Shown here: in pieces, positions 15,311 to 23,766 of the stretch | How positions within the stretch are numbered: position 1 is the first letter of the stretch | How the letters are laid out: each line of letters opens with the position of its first letter | Assembly: GCF_013401555.1 (NCBI RefSeq) | Contig: NZ_CP058552.1 | Coordinates: forward strand, 1,612,001-1,676,000 | DNA: 64,000 nucleotides | Origin: Paenibacillus sp. E222 | Lineage (GTDB): Bacteria; Bacillota; Bacilli; Paenibacillales; Paenibacillaceae | Reading direction: 5' to 3' | Position numbers and translations under genes: made by a program | The notes under the pieces: model-generated | The model's input: the letters and a program-made list of their open reading frames with translations, nothing else | What the model was told of the DNA's origin: nothing | Database searches by the model: none

Positions 15311-16630
15311 ATGCCTAACTTTACAACGTTTAATACGAATCCGGATAATCTCAGAACCTTGATTTTTGGTCAAGATAGTACAGGCACAGCCCAGCCGGTT
15401 CACACCGATACAAGCGGTAACGTAATCGGAATTATTTTGGATGGTACGATCAGTAATATATCAGGTCTCACTACCGTTACCATTAATGCCGGAACCATCA
15501 CAAATATTCTGAACGGAACGATTACCAGCGTCCTCGGAGCAACGATCACGGCGGGTACAATTAACAGCGTGCTTGGCGCAACCATCACAGCTGGAACATT
15601 GACGAACCTGCTCAATGGTACGATCACCAGTGTTTTGGGAGCCACCATTACTGCCGGAACGATCACGAGTGTACTCGGGGCAACCGTGACGGCGGGCACA
15701 TTAACGAACCTGCTCAATGGTACCATCACCAGCGTGCTTGGAGCTACAATCACCGCAGGAACGTTGACCAACTTGTTGAATGGTACCATCACGAGTGTAC
15801 TCGGAGCGACGATTACCGCAGGAACGATCACCAGCGTGCTTGGAGCCACGGTGACCGCAGGAACGCTGACGAACTTGCTGAACGGTACCATCACGAGTGT
15901 ACTCGGAGCGACGATTACCGCAGGAACGATCACCAGCGTGCTTGGAGCCACGGTGACCGCAGGAACGCTGACGAACTTGCTGAATGGTACCATCACGAGT
16001 GTACTCGGAGCGACGATTACCGCAGGGACGATCACGAGTGTGCTTGGGGCTACGGTGACTGCAGGAACGCTGACGAACTTGCTGAATGGTACCATCACGA
16101 GTGTACTCGGAGCGACAATCACAGCCGGAACGATCACGAGTGTGCTTGGAGCAACAATCACTGCGGGTACAATCACCAGTGTCCTGGGAGCTACCGTGAC
16201 AGCGGGAACGTTAACGAATTTGCTGAACGGTACGATTACCAGTGTACTCGGAGCCACGATTACAGCGGGTACACTCAGCAGCGTAACGTCCATCTCGCAA
16301 AAGAGCTTTCAGGAATCACAGCTTCTTAGCACGCCGACGGCAAACACGTTTACACCTCTTCCGGCGGTCACGACGAGTGTGTTTGGCACTTATTCTTTCT
16401 TTGTATATAACAGGGGTCCGGGGCTTAACCGGGTTGATGCCCGCGTCGAAATCAGTGCTAACGGTACCAACTGGTACGATGATGTGGACACGGTGACCGG
16501 GATTTTGCCAGGTTCGGTGGATGTTCTGGTGCCGCAGCGTTTTCTCAAATATACACGTCTTTCCTACCGCTCCAGTCTGCTGGGAGCACCCAGCACGATT
16601 GACGTGTTCTTCAATGGACAAGGCACATAA
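15311..16630 (+). CDS. Thr-rich tandem-repeat protein (15 x TITSVLGATITAG) with DUF6385-like end domain
   Basis: A 439-residue protein. The N-terminal segment (MPNFTTFNTNPDNLRTLIFG, then QDSTGTAQPVHTDTSGNV) leads into residues 62-320, made of fifteen 13-residue units (TITSVLGATITAG, some TVTAG) interspersed with eight octamers (TLTNLLNG). Every unit starts with Thr, and the periodic small/hydrophobic pattern suggests a beta-solenoid or fibre. Residues about 330-439 form a domain shared with the upstream gene. GGGAGGAGG precedes ATG 15311. No signal peptide is visible, as for spore-surface proteins assembled inside the mother cell. By analogy with BclA-type filaments, the dense Thr array is a plausible O-glycosylation substrate for the three downstream glycosyltransferases; this is inference. 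Confidence 0.8.
   Translation: MPNFTTFNTNPDNLRTLIFGQDSTGTAQPVHTDTSGNVIGIILDGTISNISGLTTVTINAGTITNILNGTITSVLGATITAGTINSVLGATITAGTLTNLLNGTITSVLGATITAGTITSVLGATVTAGTLTNLLNGTITSVLGATITAGTLTNLLNGTITSVLGATITAGTITSVLGATVTAGTLTNLLNGTITSVLGATITAGTITSVLGATVTAGTLTNLLNGTITSVLGATITAGTITSVLGATVTAGTLTNLLNGTITSVLGATITAGTITSVLGATITAGTITSVLGATVTAGTLTNLLNGTITSVLGATITAGTLSSVTSISQKSFQESQLLSTPTANTFTPLPAVTTSVFGTYSFFVYNRGPGLNRVDARVEISANGTNWYDDVDTVTGILPGSVDVLVPQRFLKYTRLSYRSSLLGAPSTIDVFFNGQGT
15494..16270 (+). repeat. 39-nt/24-nt tandem repeat array in the surface protein gene
   Basis: Fifteen 39-nt units and eight 24-nt units, grouped 2,2,1,2,2,2,3,1 between octamers. Some neighbouring composite units (for example about 15782-15882 and 15884-15984) are almost identical at the DNA level, including third codon positions, which points to recent slippage or unequal exchange. 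GGTACC recurs at unit joints. Confidence 0.9.
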
Positions 16631-16650
16631 CCAGGTTTATCGTCATATAG

Positions 16651-16692
16651 GTACATGGAGTCCCTTTGGTGGGCTTCATGTACTTTTTTTTT
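16651..16692 (+). terminator. Intrinsic terminator between repeat protein and glycosyltransferases
   Basis: GTACATG (16651-16657) pairs with CATGTAC (16677-16683), with further inner pairing, followed by nine T residues. The ribosome binding site of the first glycosyltransferase starts only 6 bp after the T-run, so those genes are either read by readthrough or have a promoter inside the repeat gene. Confidence 0.75.
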
Positions 16693-16711
16693 GCATTGGA
16701 GGTGGCTGCAT

Positions 16712-19084
16712 ATGCAGAACAGGTTACTCGGAATTCATATGATTGTGCAAAATGAAGAACATCAACTTGCCCGCTGTCTCGACAGCTTCAAGCCGATTGG
16801 CAGCGAATGCTTCATTACAGATACCGGCTCAACAGATCGTACACCGGAGATCGCCAGACATTATGGAGCAACGGTGCTTCACGCCCGTTGGGAAGATGAT
16901 TTTGCACATGCCAGAAATATAAGTTTGCCTCTCGCGGGCACGGAATGGATTCTGTGTCTGGACGCCGATGAGTATGTCATACAGGGATTGGAAGAGCTTT
17001 TGGATTATCTACCGAAGGTCCATAAGAGCGTTTCGAGACTGCGGATTACGATAGAGAACCAAATTGGCGAGGGAGCGGGAGAGAGTGTGGTCTTCCAACC
17101 TGTGCGTCTTTTTCGCGCCCATCAAGGATATCGGTATGCGGGGCGTATCCATGAGCAATTGGTTCGTGGAGGAGCAAAGGATGATGGCAAACAAGAAGAA
17201 GGCGATCCGGACATAAACGACTTCTTTACCCGTGAAGAAGGCTGGATTGCTGAGCATGAACCCCTGGCTCCACTGCGTTTGGTCCATGATGGTTATCTGC
17301 CGTCCACGATTGCTCAAGGACATAAACCATTGCGTAATCTAAAGCTTTTGCAGCGGGAATTAGCCGATCATCCGGGGCAGCCTTTCCACCTCTATAATGT
17401 GGGGGTGACGTACTGCCAGCTAGGTCATATCAAACAGGCAGCAGAAGCCTTTACTGAATCCTTTCTTCATACACCGCTGCACGCGCCGTATCGCTCCACC
17501 CTGGTTCGGGACTACGCCAAGGTTCTTCTGGCGATGGGACGCTATGACGAAGCTCATGGGCTGTTGGCGGGAGAAATACAGCGTTATGCGGAGTATGCCG
17601 ACCTGCATCTGATATATGGAGAGATTTTGGAGCAACAGGGTCTAGAGGAGAGGGCCTACAAATCCTATGCAAGAGCAACAGATTGCCGGGAGGGCTTCGA
17701 TGGAGCTGATCTCAAGGGCGAAAGCAAGGCAGAGATTCGAGGCATACATCAGCAGGCAATTGAGCAAACAGGTAAACCGGATAGCGTTGAATTACGTGAG
17801 GGCAAGTCCTTTGATGAAGTCCAACAAGAACCGGCCCAAATGGAAAGACATTACGTAACGGACGTAGGTTGCGATAGCTACAAAGCCTATACATCCATGG
17901 GAAGGCTTGCACAGAAAAGAGGCTTTCTACAGGAGTCTGCTCATCTGTACAGCCTGGCTCTGAGCAGCGAGATCACGTATGCTCCTGCATGGACAGGGTT
18001 AGCCGATGTATTGCAGCAATGCGGAGAGACGGATGAGAGCATAGCAGAGACTTTACTTGCACACTGGAAAGAGCATTCAAAGAAAGAGGGCTCAAAGAAA
18101 GAGGATTCAGATCCGAGCGTAATAACATACGAGGATGATCTGGCGCTTGTGGTTTACGCACTTGCCTCCAGCGGTGCATATGGGCAGGCATTGAACTTGC
18201 TACATGGAGATGCCCGAAATACGCGTATAGAACATGAAGATTATCTGTATTGGATGTTATGTGCCAACAGGGTTTCAGATGCGCTGCAGTATGTGCAGAA
18301 TCAGTGGAGTGAGGAGCATCGTGCGGGTGTAAACCTCCAGCCTGAGCAACGATTGGATTTGGCATTGACCTATTGGGCAAATGAGTTATCTGTATCCGAA
18401 TCATTTATGGCAGCAGCAGAACCACAGGAGAGGGAAGGCTGGAGACTGCTGAATGACCTGTTGGATACGGGGAAAAGGGTGCATGTCGAGGATGACAGAG
18501 ATGGAAAAATAGTTCACCAGACGCTCCAGGCTGCAACGGAGCTAAGTAAGAACATATGGATTCGGGCAGTGCAGACGGGGCAACTGGCGTTTGCCAGGAT
18601 GCTGTATGAGAAGGTGGCTGCTATTAACCCTGAACACCACGAAAATGGTGTTCATAGCCGATGGCTGGCCGCGGCTCTTTACCGCCAGGGATACACCATG
18701 GCGGCTGCAGAGCTGCTGATTCAATCTATGTCACAAGGCGATATGGATGCGGACAGCCTCTTCTACCTAGGGGAAGCCGTTTATGCCAAAGGGCACTATG
18801 ATCAGGCCTTAATTCTTTTCCAGCAGGCATTGGAGAAGGATTCAGAACAGCGGCAGGCGAGTGCTGGAGCTGCTGTCTGTTATATGCAGCTGGCGCTGGG
18901 GGTTATCAGACAGGAACGAACTCGATCTCCCGCTGATAAGGTGCTTATGGCACAACAGACTGTTTTGGAGCAGCAACTACGCACCGCAGAGGGTATCCCT
19001 TGGCGCACGGTGTTCTGTGCAAGGGAGAGGAGGAACCAGCTTGCCGACCAAGCACATTTCATTATGCATGATCGTGAAGGATGA
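16712..19084 (+). CDS. GT2 glycosyltransferase with TPR repeats (SunS-like architecture), copy 1
   Basis: A 790-residue protein. The N-terminal GT-A/GT2 domain (about 4-120) shows GIHMIVQNEEHQLARCLDS, the DTGSTDRT nucleotide-sugar loop, DDFAHARN and the metal-binding DADE. Next is a conserved block, RIHEQLV...LRLVHDGYLPS, matching SunS-type transferases (its VHEE and YHNGY motifs). The rest is a long array of TPR-like helices, likely to bind the acceptor polypeptide. I chose ATG 16712 with GGAGGTGG at 16698-16705; the open frame extends upstream only into the terminator. Three such genes in a row follow the Thr-rich repeat protein. Cytoplasmic protein O-glycosylation is the likely role. The sugar donor is unknown. 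Confidence 0.82.
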   Translation: MQNRLLGIHMIVQNEEHQLARCLDSFKPIGSECFITDTGSTDRTPEIARHYGATVLHARWEDDFAHARNISLPLAGTEWILCLDADEYVIQGLEELLDYLPKVHKSVSRLRITIENQIGEGAGESVVFQPVRLFRAHQGYRYAGRIHEQLVRGGAKDDGKQEEGDPDINDFFTREEGWIAEHEPLAPLRLVHDGYLPSTIAQGHKPLRNLKLLQRELADHPGQPFHLYNVGVTYCQLGHIKQAAEAFTESFLHTPLHAPYRSTLVRDYAKVLLAMGRYDEAHGLLAGEIQRYAEYADLHLIYGEILEQQGLEERAYKSYARATDCREGFDGADLKGESKAEIRGIHQQAIEQTGKPDSVELREGKSFDEVQQEPAQMERHYVTDVGCDSYKAYTSMGRLAQKRGFLQESAHLYSLALSSEITYAPAWTGLADVLQQCGETDESIAETLLAHWKEHSKKEGSKKEDSDPSVITYEDDLALVVYALASSGAYGQALNLLHGDARNTRIEHEDYLYWMLCANRVSDALQYVQNQWSEEHRAGVNLQPEQRLDLALTYWANELSVSESFMAAAEPQEREGWRLLNDLLDTGKRVHVEDDRDGKIVHQTLQAATELSKNIWIRAVQTGQLAFARMLYEKVAAINPEHHENGVHSRWLAAALYRQGYTMAAAELLIQSMSQGDMDADSLFYLGEAVYAKGHYDQALILFQQALEKDSEQRQASAGAAVCYMQLALGVIRQERTRSPADKVLMAQQTVLEQQLRTAEGIPWRTVFCARERRNQLADQAHFIMHDREG

Positions 19085-20945
19085 AGAAGAACTGCTGCCT
19101 CATTGTCTCGAAAGTGTCCGCGGGGCGGTGGACGAGATTATTGTTGTGGACACCGGTTCGTTGGACCGAAGTGCTGCCATTGCCAGGGAATATGGGGCAG
19201 TGGTTGTGCCTTTTAAGTGGAGCGACGATTTTGCCGCGGCACGGAACGCTGGCCTGGAGCGAGCATCGGGCGAATGGATTCTTTTTCTGGATGCGGACGA
19301 GGCGCTGGATGAGATTGCACGGGAGCAGATCAGAAGCTGGACGGCAGCCAGCGGATGTGACGGATTGTTTTTAAATATCCATAACTATACAGGTTCGGGT
19401 CAGCAAGGGGTGACGGTAAATCCGGTATTGCGCCTCTTCAGGAACGAGCCGGAGCATCGGTTCGAGGGTCGGATTCATGAGCAGATAGCGGTGGCAATCT
19501 GTCGGAAGAATCCTCAGGCTGCTTTTCACGTGACAGACATGATCATTCACCATTACGGGTATCAGACAGCCATCGTGGAGCTCAAGGATAAGGTGAACCG
19601 GAATTTGCGTTTGCTTCAACAGGCGGTGGAGGAAGAGCCGGAGCAGCCGTTCCATCACTATAACCTGGGCGTCGAGTATCTGCGGATGGGGGAAACGGAA
19701 CAGGCGCTGAAGACGTTTGGCGTAGCTAAAGCGGGAATTGATCCCACCCTGACAAGTTATGCACATCTGTTGTTCAAATATGAGATTCGCTGTTTCCAGC
19801 ATTTGAGTCGCTGGCAGGAAGCATTGGATCACATCCATGCTGCTCTTGAACTCTTCCCAGAATACACGGACCTGATGCATCATCGCGGAGTATGTGAGGA
19901 AGCGTTGGGCGAGACCGAAAAGGCAGAGCTATCGCTGCGTGAAGCAGTTCGTATGGGACCGCCACCACCCATATTTCATACAGAAGAAGGAATCGGAACC
20001 TATCAAACCTGGTATACGCTGGGGAGGCTGCTGGAAGGTCGGGCGGACCTTGAAGGCGCAGTGGATGCTTATGTGGAAGCAGTCCGTGCCAAATCGAGCC
20101 TGCTGCCGCCGTTGTACCGGATTTTTCGGATCATGCGGATTTCGGGTCAAGAGCAACATCTGGTGGAGCTGATTAAGGAGCGATTTGCAATCACTTCAGA
20201 AGAGGCGATCCAGAAAGTATTGGGCATTCTGGAGCAGTGCCGTTGCTATGATACAGCTGTGCAGTTGTTGCCAGACATGTCTTCACATCCTTCAGCGGAG
20301 ATGAGGGGGAGGTTATCCATGGCTGAGGCTCTGCTCCAGATTCAACAGGGGAAATGGAACAAGGCACGCCTTAAGCTGGATACGGTACGGCGAAAAAAAG
20401 GAGAGCTTTCTGTACCAGCTGCCCATTGGATGGAGCGACTAAACTGGATTGAAGGAAGACCAATAGAGGGGAAAGATCAACTGACTGCGTGGCTGTATCG
20501 TCAATCGCAACCGGGTAGGAAGTCGGAGCGATATCAACAGACAGAACGAATCGGGAGTTCACAAGCCGTTGCCCAAAATGACGACTCAAACGTGGCTGCT
20601 GGAACAGCGTATAATGGCTGGCAGGCAATAGGACTGATGATGGAGGGGTGTGTGCAATCCGGGAAATGGGGTGTACTGCATGCGCTGGTTCAGCTTGCTC
20701 AGGGACAGTTGGCAGAAGGAGTGTCTCCATTGGTGGAAGGCAATCGGCAGGAAGCGGGAGAGCTCTTTGTCGGAGCCTCCGATTCACGTGTGGGAACCAG
20801 CTGGCTGGTGAAAGGGCTTGTCAGTGCTGCCGATCATCACCTGGAGGCGTTCGCTCAAGGGACAGAAGGTCAGCGACATCGTTGTTGGCCTGTGGTTCAG
20901 CAGATTAGACTGGATTTACCGGGGCCGGATGGTTTTGAGTTTTGA
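19041..20945 (+). CDS. GT2 glycosyltransferase with TPR repeats, copy 2
   Basis: A 634-residue protein. GT2 domain: ISLCMIVKDEEELLPHCLES, DTGSLDRS, DDFAAARN, DADEALDE. The acceptor-side block has RIHEQIAVAI and MIIHHYGYQTA; TPR-like repeats follow (FHHYNLGVEYLRMGETEQAL). I place the start at TTG 19041, 7 nt after GAGAGGAGG. The open frame reaches back to 18861, but that part lies inside the previous gene. The real gene overlaps copy 1 by 44 bp in another frame, so translation is coupled. The C-terminal ~150 residues are less clearly TPR. Confidence 0.8.
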   Translation: MPTKHISLCMIVKDEEELLPHCLESVRGAVDEIIVVDTGSLDRSAAIAREYGAVVVPFKWSDDFAAARNAGLERASGEWILFLDADEALDEIAREQIRSWTAASGCDGLFLNIHNYTGSGQQGVTVNPVLRLFRNEPEHRFEGRIHEQIAVAICRKNPQAAFHVTDMIIHHYGYQTAIVELKDKVNRNLRLLQQAVEEEPEQPFHHYNLGVEYLRMGETEQALKTFGVAKAGIDPTLTSYAHLLFKYEIRCFQHLSRWQEALDHIHAALELFPEYTDLMHHRGVCEEALGETEKAELSLREAVRMGPPPPIFHTEEGIGTYQTWYTLGRLLEGRADLEGAVDAYVEAVRAKSSLLPPLYRIFRIMRISGQEQHLVELIKERFAITSEEAIQKVLGILEQCRCYDTAVQLLPDMSSHPSAEMRGRLSMAEALLQIQQGKWNKARLKLDTVRRKKGELSVPAAHWMERLNWIEGRPIEGKDQLTAWLYRQSQPGRKSERYQQTERIGSSQAVAQNDDSNVAAGTAYNGWQAIGLMMEGCVQSGKWGVLHALVQLAQGQLAEGVSPLVEGNRQEAGELFVGASDSRVGTSWLVKGLVSAADHHLEAFAQGTEGQRHRCWPVVQQIRLDLPGPDGFEF

Positions 20946-20990
20946 GGGTTGAATGAAAGAGAGCAGAACCCCGTATAGGAAGGACGGAGG

Positions 20991-23003
20991 ATGAACATGC
21001 AGACAGGAATCAGCCTGTGCATGATCGTGAAGGATGAGGCCCGGTCGCTTCAGCGGTGTCTGGATGCCATTCAGGATGTTGTGGATGAGATCATCATCGT
21101 GGATACGGGATCAACGGACGAGACGATCGACATTGCCCGTCGTTATGGTGCGATTGTCATTAATGCAGCATGGACCGGAGATTTTAGCGCTGCTCGTAAC
21201 CGGTCCCTTGCCGCTGCGACTCATCCTTGGATTCTGGTACTGGATGCAGATGAAGTCTGGATGCAGACCGAGTACAATCTGGCGGAGATGAAGCGGCTGC
21301 TGACCTCAAGTCAGGAAGACGTATGGGGATACTGGATACAGGTCACAAGTTTGCTCGGAATGTCTGGAGAAGAGCGTGTGACGGATGCGGTGTGTCGATT
21401 ATTTCGGAATGACCCCCGAATTGCTTTTCAAGGGATGATTCATGAAGAAGTGGCATCTTCGATTCTGTCCTTCGCTCCGTGGGGTGTGGTCGATTCCGGG
21501 CTTGAGATTATTCATGATGGATATCTGGAGCACGTTATTGTTGGCAAAAATAAACCTGAGCGGAATATGCGGCTGATTCGTTCCGCTCTCCAGCAGTCAC
21601 CGGATCAACCGGAACTGTTATATGCGATGGCCGCCGAGTGGTTTCAGCAAGCGAGATACGATGAAGCGCTCAGGTTGCTGCAGCCTTTGCTGGCAAAGCT
21701 TACGCCGGATTGCGGATATCATTCGGATCTGGTACTCAAAACGGCTTATGCCTGGCGGGAATGCAGCCGCCCAGAGAGAGCATTCGCTATCGTTGAGGAA
21801 TGGAGGCCGGTGTATGCTGACTTCCCCGATCTGCTGGAGCTTGGTGCTGTGTTGGAGCAGGATCAGGGTCGGGATGCTGCGGCGCTCGACTGGCTCAAGC
21901 AGGCCAAAGCGGCAGCTTCCACTGCCAGTCGATATACGTCCGTTTCCGGTGCCGGAACGTATCGCAGCCTGACTTTGGAAGGCATGGCCCATGAACGGCT
22001 GGGCTGCGGGCAGGAGGCAGCTAGGGCCTATACCGCTGCGCTCGCCGTACAGCCCGGCAGCTTGCCAGCGTGGCAGCGGCTGTTGCTGCTGGCCGCAGCT
22101 ACTGGGCGGCCGTATGCCATCGCAAGCGCAGCCCAGCGGATAAGCCTGCCGCCTGCGGCCTGGCAGGCGCTGATCCCGGCCGCGCTGGATGCGCATCGGC
22201 CGGAATGGCTGCTGCGCCACGCGGCATCGCTGCCCGCCGCGCTGCGGGCGCAGCCCCTCGCCGCCGGGCTGGCGCTGGCCCAGCTCGGCGAGGACGCCGC
22301 TGCCCGGGCGGCTTTGCAGCCCTGGGCGACGCATGCGCAGCACGGGCCAGAGGCGGCGCTGGCGCTGTGGGCGCTCGGCCACAAGCAGCCCGGCGAGCAT
22401 CGCGCCAGTGCAGCGGCGGGCTCAGCGCAAGGCTTCGCACTGGCGCCAGCGGCGTGGCGTAAGGCGCGCCAGCAGGCAGCCGCGCCCGCCGCAGCCCGCG
22501 CAGCCGATGCGCTGCTGCGCGGCGCCACGGCCAGCAGCGCCGCGCCAGCGCCGCAGGCCGTGCACGCCGCGGCGCTGGCGCTCGCGCGCGTAGGCGCCTG
22601 GGCCGCATGGCTGCGCCTGCTGCAGGCCCAGGCGCCCGGCCAAGCGCCGGCGCTGCTCGCGGCGCTTCCGCCTGCGGCCCGCTGCGGGCTGCTGCGCGCG
22701 CCCGCAAGCGTGCGTGAAGGGCTTCTTGCGCTGTTCGGCACGCCGCATGGCATGCAGCAGCCCTTCACGCACGAAGTGCCCGCCATGGTACTGGCGGGCA
22801 CGCTCGCTTTGCTCGCCGGGCGGCGGCGCACTGCGCGTGATTGGGCCGAATTGGCCCAAGTCACTGCACGGCAACCTGCCGCCTCCGGCAGCCCGGCGAC
22901 AATCCCGCCGGGCCTGCACACCCTGCTGCGCCTGACATCACCCGGCGCAGCATCCGCCGAAGCGTACGTAAACCAGTGCAGCATGCTGCTGGTTTATCTC
23001 TAA
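20991..23003 (+). CDS. GT2 glycosyltransferase with TPR repeats, copy 3, with GC-rich Ala-rich C-terminal half
   Basis: A 670-residue protein. GT2 domain: GISLCMIVKDEARSLQRCLD, DTGSTDET, GDFSAARN, DADEVW; then MIHEEVASS and EIIHDGYLEH, then TPR-like helices to about residue 340. From about residue 345 to the end the protein is extremely Ala-, Pro-, Arg- and Gln-rich. The matching DNA (about 22040-22930) is roughly 75-80% GC by eye, against about 50% elsewhere. Two ATGs (20991, 20997) are possible: AGGAAGG serves the first and GGAGG the second. The helical pattern persists in the Ala-rich part, so it may still fold as repeats. The gene ends convergent to the minus-strand operon. Confidence 0.8.
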   Translation: MNMQTGISLCMIVKDEARSLQRCLDAIQDVVDEIIIVDTGSTDETIDIARRYGAIVINAAWTGDFSAARNRSLAAATHPWILVLDADEVWMQTEYNLAEMKRLLTSSQEDVWGYWIQVTSLLGMSGEERVTDAVCRLFRNDPRIAFQGMIHEEVASSILSFAPWGVVDSGLEIIHDGYLEHVIVGKNKPERNMRLIRSALQQSPDQPELLYAMAAEWFQQARYDEALRLLQPLLAKLTPDCGYHSDLVLKTAYAWRECSRPERAFAIVEEWRPVYADFPDLLELGAVLEQDQGRDAAALDWLKQAKAAASTASRYTSVSGAGTYRSLTLEGMAHERLGCGQEAARAYTAALAVQPGSLPAWQRLLLLAAATGRPYAIASAAQRISLPPAAWQALIPAALDAHRPEWLLRHAASLPAALRAQPLAAGLALAQLGEDAAARAALQPWATHAQHGPEAALALWALGHKQPGEHRASAAAGSAQGFALAPAAWRKARQQAAAPAAARAADALLRGATASSAAPAPQAVHAAALALARVGAWAAWLRLLQAQAPGQAPALLAALPPAARCGLLRAPASVREGLLALFGTPHGMQQPFTHEVPAMVLAGTLALLAGRRRTARDWAELAQVTARQPAASGSPATIPPGLHTLLRLTSPGAASAEAYVNQCSMLLVYL

Positions 23004-23094
23004 CGCTTAGGCAATCCAAGGGGTTTAAGGATTTAAGGATATAGAGTTAATCTCAATCCATGCCCTCATCCGTGATCCCGTTTATTCATCCCAA

Positions 23095-23766
23095 TTACTC
23101 CTTACGAATAACAGCACGAAAACAACGGATTACTGGGCCATACATGTCAGACCAGATGGCATCCTCCGGTTCTTTCACGCTTAGCTTGCCCTCGATCGTC
23201 AGTCCGGTGACAGCCATAATGGTCTCCAGCAGGTCCGGACGCATCTCGGGCACATCAAACGTGGCGATCAACCGTCCGTCTGGCTTCAGCACCCTGGCGA
23301 ATTCGCGAAAGGCCCGCAGCATCGTGCCTGTATCCAGATGCTCCAGCACAGAGATACAGAATACGCTGTCAAACATCTCGGATTCATACGGAAGCTGAGC
23401 CAGGTTGGCCTGCGCAAGATGCAGTCGGTCCAGGCTCGATTCCGGCAGGTCGCGTGCGGCCTGCTCGCCAAAATCAGAAGCGATATCCAGCCTGATCGCT
23501 TCTCTGGACAAAATACGCTCATCCCAATCACAGGCATAAACTTCCCGGCAGTGCTCTGCCAGCCAAAATTTGAATGGATGGGATATACCACAGGCAGCGT
23601 CGAGTACGACGTCCTCCTGCTGCGCAAACTGGCGTGCCCATTCGTACTCGTACGGACGGCTCCACCACGCAGGATGCAGTGGAAAAACCAATGTATCCGT
23701 TTTGGGATCACCCTCCCGAATGTATCTTGATTCCATGAAATCCGTTGCATTTGGCGTATCCCTCAT
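23095..23766 (-). CDS. SAM-dependent class I methyltransferase
   Basis: A 223-residue protein. Motif I is VVLDAACGISHPFKFWL with the Asp in VYACDWDE. The substrate-side motif FCISVLEHLDTGTMLRAFRE, followed by RVLKPDGRLIATFD, is typical of Methyltransf_11. It is the last gene of a four-gene minus-strand operon; its ATG (23766-23764) overlaps the TGA of the GT4 gene (ATGA), with AAAGGAGGG upstream. An upstream extension of the frame to 23826 lacks a better site. A role in methylating a glycan made by this locus is likely but inferred. Confidence 0.8.
   Translation of the reverse strand: MRDTPNATDFMESRYIREGDPKTDTLVFPLHPAWWSRPYEYEWARQFAQQEDVVLDAACGISHPFKFWLAEHCREVYACDWDERILSREAIRLDIASDFGEQAARDLPESSLDRLHLAQANLAQLPYESEMFDSVFCISVLEHLDTGTMLRAFREFARVLKPDGRLIATFDVPEMRPDLLETIMAVTGLTIEGKLSVKEPEDAIWSDMYGPVIRCFRAVIRKE

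Noticed and set aside
15494..16270. CRISPR-like regular repeats
   Set aside because: The repeats lie inside a coding frame, the units are 39 and 24 nt and near-contiguous, and there are no unique spacers or cas genes.
15400..16293. Open frame of 297 codons antisense to the Thr-repeat gene
   Set aside because: The tandem repeat keeps the opposite frame open automatically; VPAVIVAPSTLV repeats are a mirror of the sense repeat. No start signal.
22028..22984. Long open frames on the minus strand in the GC-rich island
   Set aside because: High GC removes stop codons in all frames. The sense frame carries the glycosyltransferase and no other frame has a start site.
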